Positions 38,694 through 49,548 are shown, counted from the first letter of the stretch. The stretch is 64,000 nt of DNA from Tritonibacter mobilis (GCF_001681715.1 NZ_LNWY01000012.1:1-64000), one strand, 5' to 3'. Notes: generated from the sequence alone by a model not told the origin. Made by a program: numbers and translations.

Positions 38694-39866
38694 CTATCCT
38701 GTTCGTTGCGTCACGACCTGATCCGCCGCCTGTCGCGCCAGATCGTCAACTTGGGTGACGTTTTCAAGTGTCATTGAGGCGTCAATAAGGCCCGGCTGAG
38801 CCTCAAGCGCCTCCAACACCTGTTCAGTTATGGTGGCCATATCGAGAAAGCCAATGCGACCCGCGATAAAGTGATCAAGCGCCCGCTCTTTGGCCCCGTT
38901 AAAGGCCGCGCCGCTCAACCCGCCGCGCGCCATCACGTCCTGCGCCAGACGGAGCGCCGGATAGCGCTGCAGGTCCGGTGCGCGGAATTCAAGCTGCCCG
39001 ACAGCCGCGAGATCCAGTCTCTCAACCGGCAGTTCCTTGCGATGCGGCCAATGCAGCGCATATCCAATAGCGTGGCGCATATCAGGCGCGCCAAGGTGGC
39101 TCATCAACGCACCATCGCGAAAGCCCACCAGCGCGTGCACCAGCGATTGCGGATGCACCAGAACCTCAATCTGCTCGGGCGAGATGCCAAAGAATTCTCT
39201 GGTTTCAATGACTTCGAGCGCCTTATTGAACATAGACGCGCTATCTATGGTGATCCGCTGCCCCATATCCCAGTTGGGATGCGACGAGGCCTGCGCCAGC
39301 GTTGCGGTTTTTAAATCCGCAAGCGGCCAATCCCGAAATGCCCCGCCAGAGGCCGTGATGATGATCCGCTCCACATCCTCGATCTGTTCGCCGACAAGAG
39401 CCTGAAACACTGCGGAATGCTCGCTATCTACGGGCAGGATGCGCGCGCCATGCTGTGCGGCGGTTCGCATCAACAACTGTCCCGCGCAGACCAGCGATTC
39501 CTTGTTGGCAAGCGCCAGTGTCGTTCCTTGCTCCAGCGCCTTTAGGCCCGGTGCAAGACCTGCTGCGCCCACAATCGCTGACATGATCCAATCAGCCGGG
39601 CGGCTGGCAGCCTCCACCAAGGCCTGCGCGCCCGCGGCGGCCTCCACGTTGCTTCCGGCCAACGCAGCGCGCAGTTCCGGCAAGCGCGCTTCATGCGCGG
39701 TGATCGCAATTTCGGCGTTCAGCTCGATTGCATCACGCGCCAGTTGCGCCACATTGTGACCACCGCTCAATGCCACGACATCATAGCCTTCCGGCGCCCG
39801 GCGGATCAGGTCAATCGTGCTCTGACCAATAGAACCCGTTGCACCGAAAATGGATATTTTTCTCAT
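38694..39866 (-). CDS. dxr: 1-deoxy-D-xylulose-5-phosphate reductoisomerase
   Basis: Second enzyme of the MEP isoprenoid pathway, NADPH dependent. The nucleotide-binding start ISIFGATGSIGQST, the metal-binding DSEHSAVFQAL and the flexible active-site loop near ASSHPNWDMGQRITIDSASM are conserved. It is 390 residues long. It supplies precursors for the undecaprenyl phosphate made by uppS in the same operon. Confidence 0.97.
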   Translation of the reverse strand: MRKISIFGATGSIGQSTIDLIRRAPEGYDVVALSGGHNVAQLARDAIELNAEIAITAHEARLPELRAALAGSNVEAAAGAQALVEAASRPADWIMSAIVGAAGLAPGLKALEQGTTLALANKESLVCAGQLLMRTAAQHGARILPVDSEHSAVFQALVGEQIEDVERIIITASGGAFRDWPLADLKTATLAQASSHPNWDMGQRITIDSASMFNKALEVIETREFFGISPEQIEVLVHPQSLVHALVGFRDGALMSHLGAPDMRHAIGYALHWPHRKELPVERLDLAAVGQLEFRAPDLQRYPALRLAQDVMARGGLSGAAFNGAKERALDHFIAGRIGFLDMATITEQVLEALEAQPGLIDASMTLENVTQVDDLARQAADQVVTQRTG

Positions 39867-39914
39867 CTAGAACCTATTCGTCGTCGTCCTCTCCCCGGTC
39901 TCCCGAGGGTGAGG

Positions 39915-40712
39915 TCATCCCCAGATGACAGCGATCAAAAAGCAGAGCGCGCCTGCCCCCAGCATCCCATCAAAGCGATCAAACACACCGCCATGACCGG
40001 GAATAAGCTGGCTGGAGTCTTTGACATCCATGCGCCGCTTCAGAGCGCTTTCGGCGATATCGCCTGCCTGACTGGCCATCGACACGAGGACTGAAATCCA
40101 GATGAGGTTTGCAGGCAGTCCAGCGAAAACAGAGAAGATCAAACCGACACCCGCTGCAGCCACCCAACCGCCAGCGGTGCCGGACCATGTTTTCTTGGGG
40201 CTGACAGCTGGCCAGAACTTTGGCCCGCCGAAATATTTTCCTGCAAAATAGCCAGCGACATCGGTCGCCACCACCACGCAGATTAACCAGACGGTCCAAC
40301 TGACCCAGAAGGCATCACGAAGCCATACCAGCCCAAAGCCACCCAGCAGCACCCATGCGAGAATGATCAGAAAGGATGTCTTTCGCTGCTCCAGAACACG
40401 AATGCCGAGCAACAGAGGCAGCGCGAGAACCGGCACCGCCACAATCAGCGGCATAAAACAGGCAAGAAACACCAAAGCAGCTGCTGCAACGCCATATCCA
40501 AGAGCGGCCAAGCTGTTGTCTTTGCGATACATTCGGGTCACTTCCCAGAACACCGCACCGACGCTCAGCGATACAAACAACGCAAAGGCCACCCCGCCCA
40601 GGTAACTGGCCCCTCCACCCACCAAGAGCAAAACCAGAGCCGACGCAGTGCGCGGCCCCAGATCCGCCCAACGACTGGATTTCACAGCGTGCGAGGACAT
40701 GGAGTTTTTCAT
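39915..40712 (-). CDS. cdsA: Phosphatidate cytidylyltransferase
   Basis: Integral membrane enzyme forming CDP-diacylglycerol. It is a 265-residue protein with about seven membrane helices. The C-terminal CDS signature is complete: SMASQAGDIAESALKRRMDVKD followed by LIPGHGGVFDRFDG. The start ATG overlaps the uppS stop by 4 bases; an internal ATG four codons later is an alternative. Coupled to uppS, so the two lipid-precursor enzymes are co-translated. Confidence 0.95.
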   Translation of the reverse strand: MKNSMSSHAVKSSRWADLGPRTASALVLLLVGGGASYLGGVAFALFVSLSVGAVFWEVTRMYRKDNSLAALGYGVAAAALVFLACFMPLIVAVPVLALPLLLGIRVLEQRKTSFLIILAWVLLGGFGLVWLRDAFWVSWTVWLICVVVATDVAGYFAGKYFGGPKFWPAVSPKKTWSGTAGGWVAAAGVGLIFSVFAGLPANLIWISVLVSMASQAGDIAESALKRRMDVKDSSQLIPGHGGVFDRFDGMLGAGALCFLIAVIWG

Positions 40713-41479
40713 TTCTTTACAGCCCCGAAGCGTCTGTCGCGATTGCCAAAATTCTGGCAGAGCCGAGCCAGCTCATCTGAGGAGAAATCCGGCCAGAGCG
40801 TATCGATAAACTCATATTCCGAGTAGGCCGACTGCCAGAGCAGAAAGTTCGAAATCCGCGCTTCGCCGGATGTGCGGATCACCAGATCCGGGTCAGGCAA
40901 CACATGTGTATCGAGATATCGTGGCAGTGTTTCCTGATCCACATCAGCAGGATCGAGTTTACCATCGGCCACATCCTGCGCCAGACGTTGGGTGGCACGG
41001 GCCACCTCATCGCGACCGCCGTAGTTCAGCGCAATGGTCAGATGGGTGCCATCGTTGCCTTCGGTCTCGTGCTCCAACGCATCCATCAGCTGCACAAGCT
41101 TAGTGTCCAGCCGCACCCGGTCTCCGATGAACCGCACGCGCACGTTCTTGGCCGCCAGTGCCTTCATTTCCTTGGAAATATAACGACGAAACAGGCTCAT
41201 GAGCCCCGCGACTTCAACTTGGGTGCGTTTCCAGTTTTCGGTCGAGAACGCAAATATCGTCAGATATTTGATGCCCAATGCGGGGCAGCATTCCACCACT
41301 TCGCGCACACGACGCGCGCCTGCGTGATGCCCAAAAAGCCGTGGCCGCCCGCGCGCCTGCGCCCAGCGGCCATTGCCGTCCATAATGATCGCAACATGTC
41401 TAGGCCCGTCACCAATGCCCGGCGCCGCATTCTCCGCACCAGCCGCAACCGGGGTTTCGCTATCCGTGACGAGTGACAT
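40709..41479 (-). CDS. uppS: Di-trans,poly-cis-undecaprenyl-diphosphate synthase
   Basis: Cis-prenyltransferase making the C55 carrier lipid for peptidoglycan and polysaccharides. The catalytic Asp34 lies in IIMDGNGRWA, followed by FGHHAGARRV and the C-terminal RTSGEARISNFLLWQSAYSE signature. It has 256 residues, with a nonconserved N-terminal extension of about 25 residues. It lies 9 bases after the frr stop. Confidence 0.96.
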   Translation of the reverse strand: MSLVTDSETPVAAGAENAAPGIGDGPRHVAIIMDGNGRWAQARGRPRLFGHHAGARRVREVVECCPALGIKYLTIFAFSTENWKRTQVEVAGLMSLFRRYISKEMKALAAKNVRVRFIGDRVRLDTKLVQLMDALEHETEGNDGTHLTIALNYGGRDEVARATQRLAQDVADGKLDPADVDQETLPRYLDTHVLPDPDLVIRTSGEARISNFLLWQSAYSEYEFIDTLWPDFSSDELARLCQNFGNRDRRFGAVKK

Positions 41480-41488
41480 ATGCGCTGA

Positions 41489-42052
41489 TCAAACCTGCAT
41501 GATTTCGGCTTGTTTGGTCTCCAGCGCGGCGTCCACGGCCTTGATCATCTTGTCGGTCAAATCCTGCACCTCGGCTTCCCAGAACTTCTGGTCATCCTCG
41601 GACATACCCTCGGACTTGGCTTTCTTGATTTGATCCATCCCGTCACGGCGTACGTTACGAACAGAGACGCGTGCGTGTTCAGCGTATTGGCCCGCAACTT
41701 TGGTCAGCTCACGGCGGCGCTCCTCATTGAGCTCCGGAATCGGCAACATAATGATGGTACCGTTGAGCTGAGGGTTGATGCCAAGGCCAGACTCACGGAT
41801 GGCTTTTTCCACCTTACCGACGAGACCCTTGTCCCAGACGTTGATGGTAACCATGCGCGGCTCAGGCACGTTCACGGTGCCGACTTGGTTGATCGGAGTC
41901 TGCGATCCATACGCGTCAACCATCACTGGCTCCAGCATCGAAGCGGAGGCACGACCGGTTCGCAGGGACGCGAATTCGGTTTTCAGGTTGGCCATCGCGC
42001 CATCCATGCGGCGTTTCAGATCGTCGGTGTCCAGTTCAAACTCTTCAGACAT
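41489..42052 (-). CDS. frr: Ribosome recycling factor
   Basis: Splits the post-termination ribosome with EF-G. The L-shaped, two-domain protein has 187 residues. The conserved [20 protein letters not shown] and [15 protein letters not shown] segments are present, and the C-terminal helix region reads [18 protein letters not shown]. Found downstream of pyrH in the standard order; 174 bases separate them. Confidence 0.97.
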   Translation of the reverse strand: MSEEFELDTDDLKRRMDGAMANLKTEFASLRTGRASASMLEPVMVDAYGSQTPINQVGTVNVPEPRMVTINVWDKGLVGKVEKAIRESGLGINPQLNGTIIMLPIPELNEERRRELTKVAGQYAEHARVSVRNVRRDGMDQIKKAKSEGMSEDDQKFWEAEVQDLTDKMIKAVDAALETKQAEIMQV

Positions 42053-42226
42053 GCTGCTCTCCCCTTGCTTGAGGCGGTCTTGAGGACGGCTCTTACGCCA
42101 TCACATGTGTATTGTATAGCGATCTCGGCGGACAAACACCCGCGAAACCTTCGGAACTCGGTGAAATCCCACGCAAAACACGCGCCAGATTGCCGACGCG
42201 TGTCGCAGGGTGTCAGCCTCGCGGGG

Positions 42227-42976
42227 TTAGCCGTGCACCTTGGTATAAGTGCCCTCGCCTGCCAGAACGCCACGGAAACCGCCGGGTTCATCCAGACCAA
42301 ACACAATCAGAGGCAGATTGTTGTCACGCGCCAGCGCGATGGCCGAAGCATCCATGACCTTCAGGCGTTTGGCCAGAACATCGTCGTAGCTCACGCTGTC
42401 ATACCGCTTGGCATCGTCGTTGGTTTTGGGATCCTTGTCGTACACCCCATCAACGCCGTTCTTACCCATGAAGATCGCTTCGCAATTCATTTCATTGGCG
42501 CGCAGGGTCGCGGCGGTATCGGTGGTGAAATAGGGGTTACCTGTGCCCGCGGCAAAGATGCAGACCCGTTTCTTCTCAAGGTGGCGCACGGCCCGGCGTC
42601 GGATGTAGGGTTCCGCCACCTCATCCATGCGAATGGCCGAGATCACCCGGGTATAAACGCCCAGATCTTCGAGCGCGGATTGCATCCCCAGCGCATTCAT
42701 CACCGTGGCAAGCATCCCCATGTAATCCGCAGTGGTGCGTTCCATACCCTGCGCAGAACCCGACAGCCCACGAAAGATATTGCCGCCCCCGATCACCATA
42801 CAAATCTCAACACCGAGATCGTGAACGGATTTCACTTCTTCGGCGATTCTGCGAACGGTCGGCGGATGCAGGCCAAAACCCTGCGTTCCCATCAGGGCCT
42901 CGCCGGAAATCTTCAGCATCACACGTTTATAACTAGCGGCCGTTGAGACGTCCGGCTGATCAGGGCTCTGGGGCAT
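42227..42976 (-). CDS. pyrH: UMP kinase
   Basis: Bacterial UMP kinase of the amino acid kinase fold, phosphorylating UMP to UDP. Features are [12 protein letters not shown] near the start, [11 protein letters not shown] for phosphate binding, and the UMP-site [16 protein letters not shown]. At 249 residues it carries a short nonconserved N-terminus. It is the first gene in this window of the pyrH-to-lpxB cluster; the usual upstream partner tsf is not next to it, because miaA lies there divergently. Confidence 0.97.
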   Translation of the reverse strand: MPQSPDQPDVSTAASYKRVMLKISGEALMGTQGFGLHPPTVRRIAEEVKSVHDLGVEICMVIGGGNIFRGLSGSAQGMERTTADYMGMLATVMNALGMQSALEDLGVYTRVISAIRMDEVAEPYIRRRAVRHLEKKRVCIFAAGTGNPYFTTDTAATLRANEMNCEAIFMGKNGVDGVYDKDPKTNDDAKRYDSVSYDDVLAKRLKVMDASAIALARDNNLPLIVFGLDEPGGFRGVLAGEGTYTKVHG

Positions 42977-43129
42977 GTTGCGCTCCGCAATATGTCGGGG
43001 TTAAAACTCGCGGCAAAATGAAGCAAAAGCCGCCGAGGATCAATCCAACCTGCCGGATAATTGCCGATCTTCTTCAGAACGCCTCTCGCAAACACAGGCC
43101 GGCTTACATATGCGCAGCGGAAAGCCTTG

Positions 43130-43993
43130 ATGGACATAGATAATATCCCCGCCGACAGGCCTGTACTCATCGCCGGACCCACCGCGTCGGGGAAGTCGGA
43201 ACTGGCACTTCGCATCGCGGAGCGAGATGGCGGTGTCATAATCAACGCCGATGCCAGTCAGGTCTATGACTGCTGGCGCGTCGTGACCGCGCGCCCATCC
43301 GCCCAGGACGAATCCCGTGCGCCGCATCTGCTCTATGGTCATCTGGCCTATGATGCGCCCTACTCCGCCGGGCACTGGCTGCGCGAGGTGACGCCCCTGC
43401 TCAACGGCCCCGAACGCCCAATTATCGTTGGCGGCACCGGGCTTTACTTTTTGACGCTAACCGAAGGCATGGCCGAAATCCCCGCCACGCCAGCTGCGAT
43501 ACGGGCAGAAGGGGACCAGATGTCGCTTGAAGCGCTCAGTGATGCCTTGGATGACACCACCCGTATGCGGATCGATATGAAGAACCGCGCCCGTGTGCAG
43601 CGCGCATGGGAGGTCCTTCGCGCCACCGGGCGCGCGCTTGCCGACTGGCAGGATGACACCCCGCCACCGGTTTTGCCCTATGAAAGTTGCACCGCCTTGG
43701 TGGTTGAGGCCGACCGGGACTGGCTGGAAGCGCGCATCAGACGCCGCTTTTCGATGATGATCGCCAATGGCGCGCTTGAGGAAGCGCGCTCGATGCTAGG
43801 GCGCTATGATCCCAACCTGCCGTCCTGCAAGGCAATTGGCGTGCCGGAACTCATGGCCCATCTCAACGGCGATCTCAGTCTGGCCGAGGCCGAAGAAAGC
43901 GCCTCTGTCGCCACCCGCCAATATGCCAAACGTCAACGCACATGGTTCCGTTCACGCATGAAGAAATGGCAAAGGGTCAGCCCTTCGCCATAA
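43130..43993 (+). CDS. miaA: tRNA dimethylallyltransferase
   Basis: Adds dimethylallyl to A37 of tRNAs reading UNN codons. The P-loop [11 protein letters not shown] is at about 13-23 and the catalytic Asp is in [10 protein letters not shown]. The tRNA-recognition element [21 protein letters not shown] follows. The ATG at 43130 with GGAAAG upstream gives 287 residues; the longer in-frame start at 43061 adds an atypical N-terminus. Substrate supply is linked to dxr in the divergent operon. Confidence 0.95.
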   Translation: MDIDNIPADRPVLIAGPTASGKSELALRIAERDGGVIINADASQVYDCWRVVTARPSAQDESRAPHLLYGHLAYDAPYSAGHWLREVTPLLNGPERPIIVGGTGLYFLTLTEGMAEIPATPAAIRAEGDQMSLEALSDALDDTTRMRIDMKNRARVQRAWEVLRATGRALADWQDDTPPPVLPYESCTALVVEADRDWLEARIRRRFSMMIANGALEEARSMLGRYDPNLPSCKAIGVPELMAHLNGDLSLAEAEESASVATRQYAKRQRTWFRSRMKKWQRVSPSP

Positions 43994-44127
43994 GCGCAGC
44001 GCGATAGATGCGTAAAAATCAGCCCTTACTCGCCTTTCTTGAACAAATTTTGCAAAAAAATTGAACGAATCACCGGCACAGGCCAATCTCGATTTCAACG
44101 AGAATAAGAACAGCTTTTCACCGCAAG

Positions 44128-44958
44128 ATGCCATTTGATCCAAACACCCATGGGCCGTTAGATGTAAGCCCGCTGCTGCGGCTTATGTCGGCTGGCAATT
44201 GGCAGATTGAGCTCGCGCATGAGCGCGACTGTCATCTGGTGATATGGGTGACACGTGGTCAGGGACGTATGCTGCTGGATGGCCAATGCCGGGGGTTTGG
44301 TCCGCACACCGCCATCTGCGTTCCTGCGCGCACTTTATTCTCGCTTGAGCTTGGCCGACAAAGCATCGGTCAGGTTCTCCAGATCGGCGAGGATATCCCC
44401 TGCGGCCTGCCAGATACGCCCATGCAGATCCGTATCAATGATATGCAGGAACAGGCCCGCATCAACTCCCTGTTTGATGCAGCACTGCGCGAACAGCAGG
44501 TGAACGACGACCATACCGCTCAGGCAATCAGAAGTTACGCCGACCTGATTGGGATTCACATGCAGCGTCTGTGGCAAACCGCCCCAGAAAACAGCAAACT
44601 TTCCGCGGCGCGCAAACTCTGCCGCGCCTACTGCGCGCGATTGGCCGAGGATAGCGAAGGTGCCTATAACATGGCCGGGCACGCAGCGGCACTGGGCGTC
44701 ACACCGACACATTTAACCCGTGTCTGCCGACAAGAGACTGGAAAGACCGCTGCCGCGTTGCTCACGGAACGCCAATTGCACGCCGCCCGAAGCCTTCTGA
44801 TCCGCACTTCGCTGCCGATGCGTGACATTGCACAAAGCCTCGGCTTTGGCAGCGCCGCCTATTTCACCCGGTTCATCACGCAGCACACAGGCAGCACACC
44901 GAGCGCTTTGCGCAAGAAAGCGCGCCGCCCAGCGACCAGCGCCTCCACGCATCACTGA
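44128..44958 (+). CDS. AraC family transcriptional regulator
   Basis: A 276-residue regulator. The N-terminal half is a cupin-like ligand-binding domain ([27 protein letters not shown]). The C-terminal half has the two AraC helix-turn-helix motifs: [20 protein letters not shown] and [19 protein letters not shown]. It lies immediately upstream of an ABC importer operon in the same direction, and a distinctive palindromic region separates them. Activation of that operon by this protein in response to the imported compound is the simplest model. Confidence 0.92.
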   Translation: MPFDPNTHGPLDVSPLLRLMSAGNWQIELAHERDCHLVIWVTRGQGRMLLDGQCRGFGPHTAICVPARTLFSLELGRQSIGQVLQIGEDIPCGLPDTPMQIRINDMQEQARINSLFDAALREQQVNDDHTAQAIRSYADLIGIHMQRLWQTAPENSKLSAARKLCRAYCARLAEDSEGAYNMAGHAAALGVTPTHLTRVCRQETGKTAAALLTERQLHAARSLLIRTSLPMRDIAQSLGFGSAAYFTRFITQHTGSTPSALRKKARRPATSASTHH

Positions 44959-44977
44959 CTCGCTGAAATTTTCAGAT

Positions 44978-45030
44978 TTCTGGACACAAGTGTCTTTTTG
45001 TCAAAAGCGACAGGAAAAATGTCGCTTTTA
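44978..45030. promoter_or_regulatory. Two-block regulatory element upstream of the ABC importer operon (copy A)
   Basis: Block 1 is TTCTGGACACAAGTGTC (44978-44994), containing the inverted repeat GACAC-AA-GTGTC. Block 2 begins GTCAAAA at 45000 and contains AAAAGCGACA / TGTCGCTTTT, a perfect 10-bp inverted repeat with a 7-base spacer (45003-45029). Both blocks recur at 59166-59218. Candidate operator for the AraC protein or a RegA-type regulator. Confidence 0.6.
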
Positions 45031-45205
45031 TACACTTTCATGCCGATACTGTGCATTGACCTGCCTGCTCAACTGGTGCCGTATAGTGGGGATGGGGAAA
45101 CTTTGTGACAATTCAAACACCTCAACACGATGCCCGCCTGCGAACGTCAGGATGGTGTCATGCGACAGGTCGCCGCCCCACGACGCTCTAGACAGGGAGA
45201 CATAT

Positions 45206-46873
45206 ATGACCACCACCAAACTCAAGAGCTCGACGACCCACCATTGGGCGGCAGAGATGCATGCGCAGGAGTTGAAGGCCGGAAAGATCTCGCGCCGCGA
45301 GTTCCTGACCCGCGCCACTGCGCTGGGCGTTTCAGCCACTGCGGCCTATGGTATGATCGGCCTGAGTGCCCCGGCCCGCGCCGCAGAAGGCATGAAAGAA
45401 GGCGGCACGCTGCGCGTCCAGATGGATGTACGTGGCCTGAAAGATCCGCGCACGTTCGACTGGTCCGAAATCGGCAACGAGATGCGCGGCACGCTCGAGT
45501 ATCTGGTTGAGTACAACAACGATGGCTCTTTCACCCCGATGCTGCTGGAAAGCTGGGAAGTGAACGACAGTGCCGACGAATATATCCTGAACGTCCGCAA
45601 GGGTGTGAAGTGGAATAACGGTGATGACTTCACCGCCGAAGACGTGGCGCGCAATCTCAAGGGTTGGTGCGACAAGGACATGGAAGGCAACTCCATGGCT
45701 GGCCGTTTTGGCAGCCTGATCGATCCTGACACCAATCAAGCGCTGGAAGGTGCGATTGAAGTCGTCGACAGCCACACCGTGAAGCTGAACCTGCCCAATT
45801 CCGATATCTCGATCATTCCGGGCATGGCGGACTATCCGGCGGCAATCACCCACGCGAGCTTTAGCGCTGATGACGCGCAAAATGCGGTGGGCACCGGACC
45901 TTACCTGATCTCTGAACTGGAAGTCGGCGTAAAATGCACCCTCACGCGCAACGAGGACCACACATGGTGGGGCGAAGAGGTGTTTGGCAAACCTGCGCTC
46001 GACAGCATCGAATATATCGATTTCGGCACCGACCCGTCCTCGTGGCTGGCCGCACTGGAATCCGAAGAAGTTGACATGCTCTATGAATCCGTTGGGGAAT
46101 TCATCGACGTGATGGACTCGCTCGGCTTTGTGAAATCCGAAGTTGTTACCATGTCCACCATCGTGGTGCGCCCGAACCAGCTCGCTGAGGTGGACGGCAA
46201 GAACCCTTACGCGGATCAGCGCGTCCGCAAGGCGCTGCAGATGGCCGTCAATAACGACATCTGCCTTGAACTTGGCTATGGCAACCGCGGTGTCACCGCC
46301 GAAAACCACCACGTGGGTCCGGCACATCCTGAATATGCCGAACTGCCCAAACAAGAAGCGGATCCCGAAGGCGCCCGCGCCCTGATGGAAGAAGCTGGGA
46401 TGATGGATTTCGAGCATGAGCTGATCTCCATTGACGATGACTGGCGCAAGAACACCACCGATGCGGTGGCTGCACAGCTGCGGGATGCCGGCTTTAAGGT
46501 AAAGCGCACGGTTCTGCCCGGCTCTACCTTCTGGAACGACTGGACCAAATATCCGTTCAGCTCCACCAACTGGAACCACCGCCCGCTTGGCGTTCAGATC
46601 TGGGCGCTGGCCTATCGTTCCGGCGAGGCATGGAACGAGTTTGGCTGGTCCAACCCGGAGTTTGACGCCATCCTCACCGAGGCACTTGCCATCGCGGATG
46701 TCGACAAACGTCGTGAAGTCGTCGCCAAGGGCGAAAAGCTCATTCAGGACGAAGGCGTTACGATCCAACCTTACTGGAAGTCACTCTTCCGCCATATGCG
46801 CGAAGGTGTGAAGGGTGCCGATATGCACATCGGCTATGAGCACCACCATTACAAATGGGGTTGGGCGGCCTGA
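45206..46873 (+). CDS. ABC transporter substrate-binding protein, family 5 (dipeptide/oligopeptide type), Tat exported
   Basis: A 555-residue periplasmic binding protein of the DppA/OppA family. The N-terminus carries a twin-arginine signal, [12 protein letters not shown] (residues 29-40), followed by a hydrophobic stretch and cleavage near SAPARAA. Tat export suggests folding in the cytoplasm. Family features include [22 protein letters not shown] and the [10 protein letters not shown] segment. The ATG at 45206 has AGGGAGA upstream; the frame is open well before it but through the regulatory region. Family 5 proteins bind peptides, glycosides, opines or other cations, so the ligand is open. 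Confidence 0.93.
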   Translation: MTTTKLKSSTTHHWAAEMHAQELKAGKISRREFLTRATALGVSATAAYGMIGLSAPARAAEGMKEGGTLRVQMDVRGLKDPRTFDWSEIGNEMRGTLEYLVEYNNDGSFTPMLLESWEVNDSADEYILNVRKGVKWNNGDDFTAEDVARNLKGWCDKDMEGNSMAGRFGSLIDPDTNQALEGAIEVVDSHTVKLNLPNSDISIIPGMADYPAAITHASFSADDAQNAVGTGPYLISELEVGVKCTLTRNEDHTWWGEEVFGKPALDSIEYIDFGTDPSSWLAALESEEVDMLYESVGEFIDVMDSLGFVKSEVVTMSTIVVRPNQLAEVDGKNPYADQRVRKALQMAVNNDICLELGYGNRGVTAENHHVGPAHPEYAELPKQEADPEGARALMEEAGMMDFEHELISIDDDWRKNTTDAVAAQLRDAGFKVKRTVLPGSTFWNDWTKYPFSSTNWNHRPLGVQIWALAYRSGEAWNEFGWSNPEFDAILTEALAIADVDKRREVVAKGEKLIQDEGVTIQPYWKSLFRHMREGVKGADMHIGYEHHHYKWGWAA

Positions 46874-46896
46874 CCGCCTGAACCGCAATTCAAAAA

Positions 46897-46930
46897 GGCC
46901 GCTCTCGGTGTCCCTCACCGGGAGCAGGCC
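46897..46930 (+). promoter_or_regulatory. Hairpin between binding-protein and permease genes
   Basis: GGCC, CTC and CGGTG pair with CACCG, GAG and GGCC around a 5-base loop, without a T run. Stems at this position commonly stabilise the upstream mRNA so that the binding protein is made in excess over the membrane components. Confidence 0.6.
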
Positions 46931-47034
46931 AACAAGAACAAGAATAAGCTCACGACAACGAGGCCCCCACGGTTCTGTGCGCCCAGCACCGAACGACCTC
47001 AGGGCCAGCTGACCGCCAGTCTGCAGGGGAACAC

Positions 47035-48087
47035 ATGGGACTATTCATATTGCGCCGCTCGGGCGTGATGATCATTACGGCGTTGTGCCTGACGTTCATC
47101 GTGTTCGTGATGACCAACCTCTACCCGAACCTCGAAAAGCTCGCCAAAACCGAGGGTAACTTCCGAATGTCGGACGAAGCCGTTGCAAGCTGGCTGGACA
47201 AGAATGGCTACGGCCAGCCGATGCTGGTCAAATATGGTCAATGGCTTGGTGTGGTGCCGGGGTGGCAACGCCTGAGCGATGAGGGAGTCACCGGGCGCTG
47301 TATTGATGGTGCCGTTTCAGAAGATGAGGCCGCGCAAGCCCCGCGTTTCTGCGGTATCCTGCAGGGCGATTGGGGGTACTCCACCCGATTTAAGACTGAT
47401 GTGAGCGAGATCATCCAGACCCGGCTTGGCAACACTGGCTATCTGATGATGTGGGTTTTGATCCTGATGGTGCCTTCGGCGCTCATTATTGGTGTGCTGG
47501 CGGGCATGCGCGAAGGCTCTGCCACCGATCGGTCGCTGTCAACGCTGTCCATCATGACCACCGCAACGCCGGAATATGTCTCTGGCGTGATCTTCATTGC
47601 GGTGTTCACCTCCTCCACCGTGGGGCTCAAATGGTTTAAAGGCACTGCCACCTCTGCGATGGAAAACCCGACGTTTGAGAACTTCTTCCTGCCGGTTCTG
47701 ACCATTGCACTTTATGGCATGGGGTATATCGCGCGCATGACACGCGCCTCGATGACCGAGGTGATGACCGCGCAATATATCCGTACCGCGCGCCTTAAGG
47801 GGGTGAGCTTTCCCAATATCGTCCTGAAGCACGCCCTGCGCAACGCGTTGATTGCCCCCTTTACGGTCATCATGTTGCAGTTCCCCTGGCTGCTGAACGG
47901 TGTGGTGATCGTCGAAAGCCTGTTCAATTACAAAGGTTTCGGCTGGTCGCTGGTAGAGGCTGCTAGCAACAATGATATTGAGCTGCTACTGGCGATCTCC
48001 GTTGTCTCTGTCGTCGTGGTTCTGCTGACGCAGCTGATTTCTGACATCGGCTACATCTTCCTGAACCCTCGCATTCGCATCTCATAA
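47035..48087 (+). CDS. ABC transporter permease (DppB/OppB type)
   Basis: A 350-residue inner-membrane permease of the dipeptide/oligopeptide/nickel class. The N-terminal helix (IITALCLTFIVFVMTNL) precedes a large periplasmic loop with a possible disulfide pair (Cys in TGRCIDG and RFCGIL). The core has five more helices. The cytoplasmic EAA loop contacting the ATPase is visible as YIRTARLKGVSFPNIVLKHALRN. It lies in an operon with the second permease 15 bases downstream. Confidence 0.93.
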   Translation: MGLFILRRSGVMIITALCLTFIVFVMTNLYPNLEKLAKTEGNFRMSDEAVASWLDKNGYGQPMLVKYGQWLGVVPGWQRLSDEGVTGRCIDGAVSEDEAAQAPRFCGILQGDWGYSTRFKTDVSEIIQTRLGNTGYLMMWVLILMVPSALIIGVLAGMREGSATDRSLSTLSIMTTATPEYVSGVIFIAVFTSSTVGLKWFKGTATSAMENPTFENFFLPVLTIALYGMGYIARMTRASMTEVMTAQYIRTARLKGVSFPNIVLKHALRNALIAPFTVIMLQFPWLLNGVVIVESLFNYKGFGWSLVEAASNNDIELLLAISVVSVVVVLLTQLISDIGYIFLNPRIRIS

Positions 48088-48102
48088 GGCAGGAGGCATC
48101 TC

Positions 48103-49539
48103 ATGGACCCTTTGACTTGGACAGGCTCTCTCGCCTTCATCACTCCGATCTTTATGATCGCACTGCTTTTATTGGCAGCTACCATCGCCATCTGGGTTGT
48201 TGTTTCGATCTTCAGCGCTGGCACCCGTCATGTGGCGAATGCCGATGGCACCATGTCGCTTGCGGGCAATCCGCAGGCGATGGCGGCACTGGGGGTGCGT
48301 CTGGCCTTTCTCGCCGTCGCGGCGCTTGGGTTGGCCTATCTGGTCATGGGCCTGATCATGGGCACCGAGGCCGGAATTGTTGGGGCCATGTCGCGACAGA
48401 TGTGGCCCACATGGCTCGCGCTCGTAACGCTGTTTAGCCTGTCGATCCTCTTTAAACGTCGCTTGGGTCTTTATGGAAAGCTGTTTGACAGCCCCATTGG
48501 CATGGTCGGTTTTACCCTTGTGATGTTCTGGGTCTTTACCGGTGTGTTTGCGGCGATGGATCTGATCGCCACGCACGATCCGCTGGCGCAAGCCTCTGGC
48601 ATGAAAAACAAAGTACCCGGCACGCCATTGCGTGGCGCGGAGGCAGGCGAATATGCGTGGTATCTCTTGGGCGGCGACAATCTCGCACGAGATGTGTTCT
48701 CGCGTATGGTCAAGGGCGCTTGGGAGGTTCTGAAATACGCCCCGCTTGCAACGCTCTTTGCCTTTATGGTCGGGATCACGCTGGGCCTGCCTGCGGGGTA
48801 TTACGGCGGAAAACTCGACACCTTCTTGTCCTTCCTCGCCAACCTCATTCTGGCTTTTCCGGTGATCTTGCTGTTCTACCTGCTGGTCACACCTGAGATT
48901 GTCGCAACCGGCTTGCCACAGTTTATGGCGGTTGTGCTTTTTGCCTTTCCGATGGTGTTTTGCGGCGTGCTGATCCATTCGAGATTTCGCACGCAACCGG
49001 CGAAAAACACCTTCTGGCTGCTGCTGGTTCTGGGGCCAATCTTTCTTCTCTATATGTCTCTGATCAACGCCCAAGGCTCCAAGATCGACTTCTGGCCCCT
49101 GGACTTCTTTGACATTCCGGGCGGCGTGTTGGTGGTTTTTGTGTCGGTGGTTTTTGTGAACTCACCCACAGTGTTTCGGATCGTGCGTGGCCTTGCGATG
49201 GACATCAAGACCCGAGATTATGTGGCAGCGGCACAAACCCGTGGCGAGCGCCCGTGGTATATCATGCTCTGGGAGATCCTACCCAATGTGCGTGGGCCGC
49301 TGATTGTCGATTTCTGTTTGCGCATCGGATACACCACCATCCTATTGGGAACGTTGGGATTTTTCGGTCTTGGCCTGCCCCCGGAAAGCCCGGACTGGGG
49401 GTCCACCATCAATGATGGGCGCAAACTCCTGTCGATCTACCTGCACCCGGCCTTGCCGCCTGCGGTGGCATTGATGAGTTTGGTGCTGGGGCTCAATTTG
49501 CTGGCGGACGGCCTGCGAGAAGAGAGCCTCCGGGACTGA
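48103..49539 (+). CDS. ABC transporter permease (DppC/OppC type) with long N-terminal membrane extension
   Basis: Second permease of the importer. The C-terminal 300 residues are standard, with the EAA loop YVAAAQTRGERPWYIMLWEIL and the final LNLLADGLRE. At 478 residues it is roughly 150-180 longer than typical DppC because of an N-terminal part containing about three extra hydrophobic helices (residues 8-32, 63-88 and 98-112). A further insertion between core helices reads LLVLGPIFLLYMSLIN. The extension is unusual for this family and could be a subfamily trait. It pairs with the upstream permease in a heterodimer. Confidence 0.9.
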   Translation: MDPLTWTGSLAFITPIFMIALLLLAATIAIWVVVSIFSAGTRHVANADGTMSLAGNPQAMAALGVRLAFLAVAALGLAYLVMGLIMGTEAGIVGAMSRQMWPTWLALVTLFSLSILFKRRLGLYGKLFDSPIGMVGFTLVMFWVFTGVFAAMDLIATHDPLAQASGMKNKVPGTPLRGAEAGEYAWYLLGGDNLARDVFSRMVKGAWEVLKYAPLATLFAFMVGITLGLPAGYYGGKLDTFLSFLANLILAFPVILLFYLLVTPEIVATGLPQFMAVVLFAFPMVFCGVLIHSRFRTQPAKNTFWLLLVLGPIFLLYMSLINAQGSKIDFWPLDFFDIPGGVLVVFVSVVFVNSPTVFRIVRGLAMDIKTRDYVAAAQTRGERPWYIMLWEILPNVRGPLIVDFCLRIGYTTILLGTLGFFGLGLPPESPDWGSTINDGRKLLSIYLHPALPPAVALMSLVLGLNLLADGLREESLRD

Positions 49540-49548
49540 TGAAAGCAC

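Noticed and set aside
41510-42946. 478-codon plus-strand frame opposite frr and pyrH
   Set aside because: Spans the antisense of two core genes and their spacer; no recognisable protein family.
45332-46768. 478-codon minus-strand frame opposite the binding-protein gene
   Set aside because: Pure antisense of a conserved family 5 binding protein.
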